Source of the DNA: an uncultured Lachnospiraceae bacterium
Lineage (GTDB): Bacteria; Bacillota; Clostridia; Lachnospirales; Lachnospiraceae
Assembly (NCBI GenBank): GCA_910577445.1
Contig: CAJTMZ010000097.1
Span: 1 to 9,525, forward strand
Reading direction: 5' to 3'
DNA: 9,525 nucleotides
Shown here: piece by piece, positions 5,025-9,525 of the stretch
Position numbering within the stretch: the first letter of the stretch is position 1
Layout of the letters: every line of letters begins with the position of its first letter
Position numbers and translations under genes: made by a program
The notes under the pieces: model-generated
The model's database searches: none
The model's input: only the letters and a program-made list of their open reading frames with translations
What the model was told of the DNA's origin: nothing

Positions 5025-5600
5025 ATGAAAAACGTAAGAAAGCTTATTACGGTATCTCTTGTCCTTGGTATGCTCTGCATTTTTACAGCCTGCGGAACTG
5101 ATAAAAACAAGAATGAAAACGACATGGCGGGAAATACCAACACCACCGATAACGGTACGGCCACCGATAACAATACCGGAACTGCCGGAAACGGTACGGC
5201 CAACAACACGAACACAACTGCAAACGATACCACAGACGGAAACACCACTGCCGGCGATAACGACGCCGATGTCACAGACGGTACGGTAAACGGCACCGAC
5301 ATGGCGGATGATACCGACACTGTCACCGGAACCGGAAATAACGGCAATACAAACAACGCTGCCACCGGAACCGGAAATAACGGCAATGTAAACAACGCTA
5401 CCACCGGAACCGCGAATGACGGAGATTCCATCCTCGACGACGCCGGTGACGCCGTAAGCAACGTGGTTGACGATATTGCAGACGGTGTGGACAATATCAC
5501 AGACGACATGGTAGGGGACGGCGTTGATAATAACAACGACAATACTTCCGGAACCGCCACTGCCAAAAACAATACGGGAAAAGCCACTGCCGGAAGATAA
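5025..5600 (+). CDS. Asn/Thr/Gly/Asp-rich low-complexity lipoprotein
   Basis: A 191-aa secreted lipoprotein of unknown function. Residues 1-22 form a signal peptide (MKNVRKL, then a hydrophobic core) ending at a lipobox-like FTAC with lipidation expected on C23; F at -3 is a tolerated but not ideal residue. The mature part is almost all N, T, G, D and A. Residues 24-130 look disordered and include a 13-residue tandem unit (TGTGNNGNTNNAA type) encoded by a 39-bp DNA repeat. Residues about 136-167 (SILDDAGDAVSNVVDDI and onward) form a strongly acidic amphipathic helix, the only part likely to fold. The mature chain is very acidic, suggesting a wall-spanning stalk or cation-binding role, both inference. 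A long reverse-strand open frame over the same bases is a composition artefact. The gene has its own regulated-looking promoter and a bidirectional terminator. Confidence 0.78.
   Translation: MKNVRKLITVSLVLGMLCIFTACGTDKNKNENDMAGNTNTTDNGTATDNNTGTAGNGTANNTNTTANDTTDGNTTAGDNDADVTDGTVNGTDMADDTDTVTGTGNNGNTNNAATGTGNNGNVNNATTGTANDGDSILDDAGDAVSNVVDDIADGVDNITDDMVGDGVDNNNDNTSGTATAKNNTGKATAGR
5322..5420 (+). repeat. 39-bp tandem repeat inside the lipoprotein gene
   Basis: Two 39-bp units (5322-5360 and 5361-5399) differ at three positions, and a third begins at 5400 and decays by about 5420. The common core is CACCGGAACCGGAAATAACG. The unit is a multiple of three and encodes a 13-residue repeat, so copy changes would keep the frame. 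Confidence 0.85.
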
Positions 5601-5621
5601 CCTGACATTCCCACGCTTTGA

Positions 5622-5661
5622 AAAAACTCTGTGTAAATAGAAATATTTGCACAGAGTTTTT
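5622..5661. terminator. Bidirectional terminator between lipoprotein gene and fbp
   Basis: An 18-bp arm (5622-5639, AAAAACTCTGTGTAAATA) pairs with 5644-5661 (TATTTGCACAGAGTTTTT) with one G-U wobble and a GAAA tetraloop (5640-5643). Each arm starts with A5 and ends in T5, so it can terminate both the + strand lipoprotein transcript and the minus-strand dapA-dapB-fbp transcript, whose last stop is at 5676. Confidence 0.9.
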
Positions 5662-5675
5662 ATATGCAGGGAAAT

Positions 5676-7643
5676 TTACTTTTCTACAATAGTGCCGTCC
5701 CGGTAAGCCCGCAAAAGCCTTTCAAGCTGGATGATTCTGTCCTTTAAATCGGTACCGCTGTCCGTGTCCGCAACCCGGATTCTGACGGGCGCAATCTCCA
5801 CCGAAGTAGAATCCGAAAAGATATCGGACTCTCTTGATATGGCGGCTTCCATGGATTCAAAGGGCTCATGGGCAACCAGGCGCATTCCGTGGGAATCGGA
5901 TATCAGCGTATAGCCAGCAATCCCTGTTTTTCCCTGATATGCCTTGGAGAATCCTCCGTCTATGATGAGAAGCTTCCCGCCGCATTTAACCGGCGTCTCG
6001 CCCTTTTTCCTTTCAACCGGAACATGCCCGTTAATGATATGGGACTTTTCGGCGTCAAGGCCAAATTCTTCCAGGATTTTATCCGCTATTTCTTCCTTAT
6101 CAAGAAGCGCGTAGTAGCTGTTTTTCGTTTCCTTTGAAACCTCTTTGTCTTCCACAAAATAACTCTCAAAGGTGGCCATTTTATCCTTGCCGAATACCGG
6201 AGAATTGGGGCCTGACCAGATATACCAGATATAATCCTGGGCTCTGCGCATTCCCGCCGGGTCGTTCTTGGAATAATAGCCCTTCCGGGCATAATTATCC
6301 AGAACGTCATATAGTTCCCTGCCCCGGTACTTTTTGCCGTCAATATTGACCGACTTAAATTCCCCTTCCCCGTCAAGAGGCATACACCCGTGATAAAGAA
6401 GATTGGAATTGTGAATCTTGTACAAGCCCCCGTTGGTATAAAGGAAGCGCACATGCCGCTGCAGCTTTTCGCATTTCAGAAAAGCGTGGCGCAGCCGTTC
6501 CATCATCTGCTCCTCGTCCACAGTCAGGTTATAGGGGTCGGCGGGGTCCACGGTGGGAAAATCCGTGTCTTTCATAGGGTATTCCCGGCCGTTAATGACA
6601 ACCGTCTTTTTGTCAAAATCAATTTTATCCAGAAGCAGCCTGTCGTCCATTCCAAACTCGGGATGCCTCTTGATTACCTGGCCTTCCAGCTTTAGCTGCA
6701 AAATGGTGATGGCCTTGTGTATCTTCATGTCAAGGCTTAAATCCTTGGTATTATAATCCGTATTATACCTTACGGCAAAGGCCGAACAGTCAACGTCCTG
6801 ATACTTGTCAAGGGCAAAGGTTGCAAGGGGAATCAGATTAATCCCGTAGCCGTCCTCTAAAGTATCCAGATTCCCGTATCTGGCCGCAATCCGAAGGACC
6901 GTGGCAATACAGGGAAGATGCCCGCAGGCCGCGCCCATCCAAACGATATCGTGGTTGCCCCACTGGATATCCACCGAATGGTAGTGCATCAGCGTATCCA
7001 TGATAATATGTGGGCCGGGCCCTCTGTCAAATATATCCCCTACGATGTGAAGATGGTCGATTACCAGTCTCTGAATCAGGTTGCTCAGAGTTTCGATAAA
7101 CTCCGGCGCTCTCCCGATTCGGATAATCGTATGGATAATCTCGTTATAGTAGCCTTCCTTGTCGGAAATGTCAAATTTTTCCGTAATCAGCTCTTCAATG
7201 ATATAGGAAAATTCCTTCGGCATTGCCTTGCGCACCTTGGAACGGGTGTATTTGGAGGCCACCCGTTTGGTAATCTGCACCAGACGGTGGAGGGTAATCT
7301 TATACCAGTCCTCAATATTTTCCTCCTCCCGCTCCACGATATCCAGTTTTTCCCTTGGATAATAAATAAGGGTTGCGAGAGATTTTTTATCCTTATTGCT
7401 TAAGGTATTGCCAAATTCCTCGTCTATCTTGCGCCGTACCGCGCCGGAGCCGTTTTTCAGCACATGGTTGAACTGTTCGTACTCCCCGTGGATATCCGTC
7501 ATATAATGCTCCGTGCCTTTGGGCAGGTTTAAAATCGCCTGAAGGTTGATAATCTCCGTAGACGCGGAGGCAATGTCGGGATATTGATTGGCAAGGCTCT
7601 TTAAATATTTCAGCTCCATCAATTGAAGTTCACTTTTTTTCAT
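5676..7643 (-). CDS. fbp: Class III fructose-1,6-bisphosphatase
   Basis: A 655-aa cytoplasmic enzyme that hydrolyses fructose-1,6-bisphosphate to fructose-6-phosphate, the committed gluconeogenic step. It belongs to the Firmicutes class III family (about 640-670 aa), a calcineurin-type metallophosphoesterase unrelated to class I Fbp. Visible metal-site motifs are TDIHGE (49-54), GDIFDRG (202-208), GNHD (229-232) and NGHVPV (538-543), with SDSHGM (582-587) near the C-terminus; a manganese requirement is known for the family. The N-terminal stretch (LMELKYLKSLANQYP) and the C-terminal helix (IIQLERLLRAYRDG) are typical, so the gene looks complete. It starts 11 nt after the dapB stop with an AAAGGGGA RBS in that gap, and no promoter is visible there, so it is probably the last gene of a dapA-dapB-fbp transcript. 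Transcription ends at the hairpin at 5622-5661. Confidence 0.96.
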   Translation of the reverse strand: MKKSELQLMELKYLKSLANQYPDIASASTEIINLQAILNLPKGTEHYMTDIHGEYEQFNHVLKNGSGAVRRKIDEEFGNTLSNKDKKSLATLIYYPREKLDIVEREEENIEDWYKITLHRLVQITKRVASKYTRSKVRKAMPKEFSYIIEELITEKFDISDKEGYYNEIIHTIIRIGRAPEFIETLSNLIQRLVIDHLHIVGDIFDRGPGPHIIMDTLMHYHSVDIQWGNHDIVWMGAACGHLPCIATVLRIAARYGNLDTLEDGYGINLIPLATFALDKYQDVDCSAFAVRYNTDYNTKDLSLDMKIHKAITILQLKLEGQVIKRHPEFGMDDRLLLDKIDFDKKTVVINGREYPMKDTDFPTVDPADPYNLTVDEEQMMERLRHAFLKCEKLQRHVRFLYTNGGLYKIHNSNLLYHGCMPLDGEGEFKSVNIDGKKYRGRELYDVLDNYARKGYYSKNDPAGMRRAQDYIWYIWSGPNSPVFGKDKMATFESYFVEDKEVSKETKNSYYALLDKEEIADKILEEFGLDAEKSHIINGHVPVERKKGETPVKCGGKLLIIDGGFSKAYQGKTGIAGYTLISDSHGMRLVAHEPFESMEAAISRESDIFSDSTSVEIAPVRIRVADTDSGTDLKDRIIQLERLLRAYRDGTIVEK

Positions 7644-7654
7644 AAAAATCCCCT

Positions 7655-8410
7655 TTAGCCGATAACATGGCTCATATCGTATAACCCGGCAGGCTTATCC
7701 TTTAAAAACTTCGCCGCCGCAATCGCCCCTTTGGCAAAAATCGCCTTGGAATAAGCGGAATGGGAAAAGGTAACCACCTCGTCTGTTCCCGCAAAAATCA
7801 CGTCATGCTCTCCCACAATGCTTCCGCCTCTCACCGCGGAAAATCCGATTTCCTTATCGGGACGCTTCTGCCTTCTGGCGCTTCTGTCAAAAACATATTC
7901 GTATTCGTCAGTAAGGGCTTCGTTGATGGAATCACCAAGCGCTAAGGCCGTCCCGCTGGGAGCGTCCAGCTTCAGCCTGTGGTGCTTTTCCACAATCTCA
8001 ATGTCAAAACCGGCCGGCGCAAGAACCGCAGCCGCCTCCTTCAAAAGCTTCATCAGCATATTGATGCCCAGAGACATGTTCGCCGATTTTAAAACCGCAG
8101 TCTTTTCGGACACCTTTTTTACCATGTCAAGCTGCGCTTCGGAAAGCCCCGTGGTGCAAAGCACGCAGGGAATTTCTTTTTCCATACAGTAGTTCAAAAG
8201 GCCGTCCATCGCGGCCGCCACACTGAAATCAATGATAACGTCGGCTTTTACGTCGCACTCATCAATATTTTGAAACACCGGAAAAGGATTTTTCCCGTCG
8301 TCAAAAGCGTCAATCCCCGCCGCAATGGTAATCTCCCCATCCTCGGCAATCAATCCGGCTATGGTTTTTCCCATCTTGCCATTGCATCCGTGTAAAATAA
8401 TATTTGTCAT
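7655..8410 (-). CDS. dapB: 4-hydroxy-tetrahydrodipicolinate reductase
   Basis: A 251-aa enzyme that reduces 4-hydroxy-tetrahydrodipicolinate to tetrahydrodipicolinate with NAD(P)H, the second step of the diaminopimelate/lysine branch. The N-terminal Rossmann domain has HGCNGKMG (7-14), then DFS (61-63) and CTTGLSE (85-91). The catalytic region carries SANMSLGINML (109-119) and EKHHRLKLDAPSGTA (141-155), with H143, H144 and K147 as the expected general acid and substrate contacts and PSGTA binding substrate. The C-terminus (GLYDMSHVIG) is the normal family end. At 251 aa it is on the short side, as in many clostridia, compared with 273 aa in E. coli. It lies 38 nt after dapA with a GGCAGGA-type RBS close to the ATG, and 11 nt before fbp. 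Confidence 0.96.
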   Translation of the reverse strand: MTNIILHGCNGKMGKTIAGLIAEDGEITIAAGIDAFDDGKNPFPVFQNIDECDVKADVIIDFSVAAAMDGLLNYCMEKEIPCVLCTTGLSEAQLDMVKKVSEKTAVLKSANMSLGINMLMKLLKEAAAVLAPAGFDIEIVEKHHRLKLDAPSGTALALGDSINEALTDEYEYVFDRSARRQKRPDKEIGFSAVRGGSIVGEHDVIFAGTDEVVTFSHSAYSKAIFAKGAIAAAKFLKDKPAGLYDMSHVIG

Positions 8411-8448
8411 AAATCCTGCCTTTCCCAGCCCGGAGGCTTCCTTCCTGT

Positions 8449-9333
8449 TTACAGAATCCCGTACTCTTTCATTGCCTTCTCAAGCTTTGCCGCATTCTCC
8501 TCTTCCATCTCCGTAAGAGGCGCACGCAGAGAGCCTGCTTCTTTTCCCATCAGGTTCAGCGCCTTCTTCACGGGAATGGGATTCACCTCGCTAAACAGCG
8601 CGTTGCAAAGAGGAATCGCACGGAGCTGTTCCGCACAGCTTCCGGCCACATCGCCGTTAAAGAACTTCTCGCAGATATCGTGAGTCTGTCTGGGCGCCAC
8701 GTTGGAAAGGACGGAAATCACGCCCTTTGCGCCTAACGCAAGCTGGGGAACAATCTGGTCGTCGTTTCCGGAGTACAAATCCACCCTGCCCTCCGCTATG
8801 GACATCAGCTTTACTATCTGGGAAATATTGCCGCTGGCTTCCTTTACGCCCACAATATTTTCTACTTCCTTACAGAGCCTTACCACCGTCTCCGGCGCAA
8901 TGTTGCAGCCTGTACGGCTTGGCACGTTGTAGAGGATACAGGGAATCTTCACCGAATCCGCAATGGTTTTATAGTGCTTATAAAGCCCGTTCTGGGTAGC
9001 CTTGTTGTAATAGGGCGTTACCAGAAGCAATGCGTCCGCACCGGATTTTTCCGCTTCCGTGGAAAGATACACCGCCGTTTCCGTGCAGTTTGAACCGGTT
9101 CCCGCAACCACGGGAATCCGTCCGTCAACCTTCTGGACGCAATACCTGATTACGTCAAGATGTTCATCATGGTCTAATGTGGAGGACTCTCCTGTGGTGC
9201 CGCAGACGATAATCGCGTCCGTACCGCCGGCAATCTGTTCCTCAATCAGTTCCCCGAATTTCTCGTAATTTACTTCTCCGTTTTCCTTAAAAGGGGTGAC
9301 AATCGCGACACCCGCACCTGTAAAAACTGCCAT
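8449..9333 (-). CDS. dapA: 4-hydroxy-tetrahydrodipicolinate synthase
   Basis: A 294-aa class I aldolase-fold lyase that condenses pyruvate with aspartate semialdehyde, the first committed step toward diaminopimelate and lysine. The Schiff-base lysine is K164 in VGVKEASG. Other active-site features are GTTGES (45-50), the tyrosine in TPYYNK (Y109), Y135 in LYNVPSRTG and R140 contacting the carboxylate of aspartate semialdehyde. GNDD (189-192) and GAKGVISV (201-208) are also as in the family. Length matches the usual 290-300 aa. A perfect AAGGAGGT RBS (9341-9348 on the minus strand) precedes the ATG by 7 nt. It heads the operon with dapB (38-nt gap) and fbp. No lysine riboswitch was recognised in the visible leader, but a strong hairpin and a short ORF lie there. 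Confidence 0.96.
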   Translation of the reverse strand: MAVFTGAGVAIVTPFKENGEVNYEKFGELIEEQIAGGTDAIIVCGTTGESSTLDHDEHLDVIRYCVQKVDGRIPVVAGTGSNCTETAVYLSTEAEKSGADALLLVTPYYNKATQNGLYKHYKTIADSVKIPCILYNVPSRTGCNIAPETVVRLCKEVENIVGVKEASGNISQIVKLMSIAEGRVDLYSGNDDQIVPQLALGAKGVISVLSNVAPRQTHDICEKFFNGDVAGSCAEQLRAIPLCNALFSEVNPIPVKKALNLMGKEAGSLRAPLTEMEEENAAKLEKAMKEYGIL

Positions 9334-9337
9334 TATT

Positions 9338-9442
9338 CTACCTCCTTATTCCGGTTCCGCAGATTCCCTCCCAGTACCCATGGGCTGGAACAAAGTCAGG
9401 CCGCTTTCCGGCTGACCTTTGTTCCGGGCACTGTTCGGGCAT
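9338..9442 (-). other. Possible 34-codon leader ORF ahead of dapA
   Basis: An ATG at 9442 opens a 34-codon frame that runs through the leader hairpin and stops with TAG at 9340-9338, inside the dapA ribosome binding site. The peptide begins MPEQCPEQRSAGKRP and contains HGYWEG. It has no lysine run of the kind expected for a lysine attenuator, and no good RBS is seen before its ATG. Translational coupling to dapA is conceivable; chance is also likely. Confidence 0.2.
9387..9425 (-). promoter_or_regulatory. Strong hairpin in the dapA leader
   Basis: GGAACAAAGTCAG (9387-9399) pairs with CTGACCTTTGTTCC (9412-9425), with one bulged base, and the stem continues inward through a GC-rich segment around a short loop. 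There is no T-run after it on either strand, so it is not a standard terminator. A CCCATGGG palindrome (9377-9384) adjoins it. It could be an mRNA stabiliser, a protein-binding leader element or a dispersed intergenic repeat. Confidence 0.55.
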
Positions 9443-9509
9443 CTGCTGTTTTCAGTTTTGCTGGTTTGCTTACGTTTTGAAATAAAAATCGATGTACAAG
9501 CGCACACCG

Positions 9510-9515
9510 ATTATA
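9510..9515 (-). promoter_or_regulatory. Possible -10 element of the dapA operon
   Basis: A perfect TATAAT on the minus strand, within the palindrome ATTATAAT (9510-9517). Its -35 would fall beyond the window end, so it cannot be judged. If used, the dapA leader would be about 170 nt long. The same palindrome gives a TATAAT on the + strand, with only a poor -35 (TCGATG at 9489-9494). Confidence 0.35.
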
Positions 9516-9525
9516 ATGAAATACT

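Noticed and set aside
5322..5420. Tandem repeats considered as a CRISPR array.
   Set aside because: Units are contiguous, have no spacers, are in frame with a coding region and encode a peptide repeat.
4973..5614. A 213-codon reverse-strand open frame rich in Val, Pro, Leu and Ser over the lipoprotein gene.
   Set aside because: It is the mirror of the Asn/Thr/Gly/Asp codons of the lipoprotein frame (AAC/ACC/GAC lack reverse stops). The forward frame has a promoter, RBS, signal peptide and lipobox; the reverse one has none.
6918..7403. A 161-codon + strand open frame inside fbp.
   Set aside because: It lies entirely antisense to the conserved class III Fbp metal-site region, has no RBS and no recognisable domain.
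9334..9525. A lysine riboswitch or T-box controlling dapA.
   Set aside because: None of the conserved lysine riboswitch core nor the T-box GGTACCGCG-type motif is present in the visible leader. Part of the leader may lie beyond the window.

Overview
The window looks like chromosomal housekeeping DNA from a low-to-mid GC Firmicute, most likely a clostridial gut anaerobe of the Lachnospiraceae type. This is inferred from the class III (Firmicutes-type) fructose-1,6-bisphosphatase, the YerC/YecD TrpR-like regulator, strong GGAGG ribosome binding sites, an Asn/Thr/Gly/Asp-rich lipoprotein with a C-terminal acidic helix, and a eukaryotic-type (HIS6-like) HisA. No phage, transposon, CRISPR, tRNA or rRNA was recognised.

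Layout, left to right. (1) 10-726 (-): a DnaQ-family 3'-5' exonuclease fused to a topoisomerase-type zinc finger. It is divergent from (2) 809-1102 (+), a YerC/YecD TrpR-like DNA-binding protein. (3) 1132-1842 (-): a membrane-anchored coiled-coil protein with a degenerate LytM/M23 domain; its promoter and RBS place the start well inside the longest open frame. (4) 2173-2373 (+): a cold-shock protein behind a structured leader. (5) 2583-3995 (+): a membrane-bound GGDEF diguanylate cyclase with intact active site and I-site, preceded by one intrinsic terminator (or attenuator) and followed by another. (6) 4065-4871 (-): the HIS6-type HisA, standing alone without other his genes. (7) 5025-5600 (+): a low-complexity lipoprotein with a promoter overlapped by an inverted repeat. 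(8) 9333 down to 5676 (-): a compact dapA-dapB-fbp operon, ending at a bidirectional terminator shared with the lipoprotein gene.

How they relate: DapA and DapB catalyse consecutive steps of the diaminopimelate/lysine branch, and fbp follows dapB with only 11 nt between, so a gluconeogenic enzyme is probably co-transcribed with a cell-wall/lysine precursor pathway. The other genes are mostly single-gene units separated by hairpins, covering DNA processing, envelope, cold stress, c-di-GMP signalling and histidine synthesis.

Nothing here is clearly a new multi-gene system. The items most worth a second look are the eukaryotic-type HisA, the degenerate M23 protein, the acidic repeat lipoprotein with its operator-like palindrome, and the long dapA leader carrying a strong hairpin and a 34-codon ORF that ends in the dapA ribosome binding site. 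All spacing and motif statements come from reading the sequence by eye; family assignments rest on recognised motifs, without any database search.
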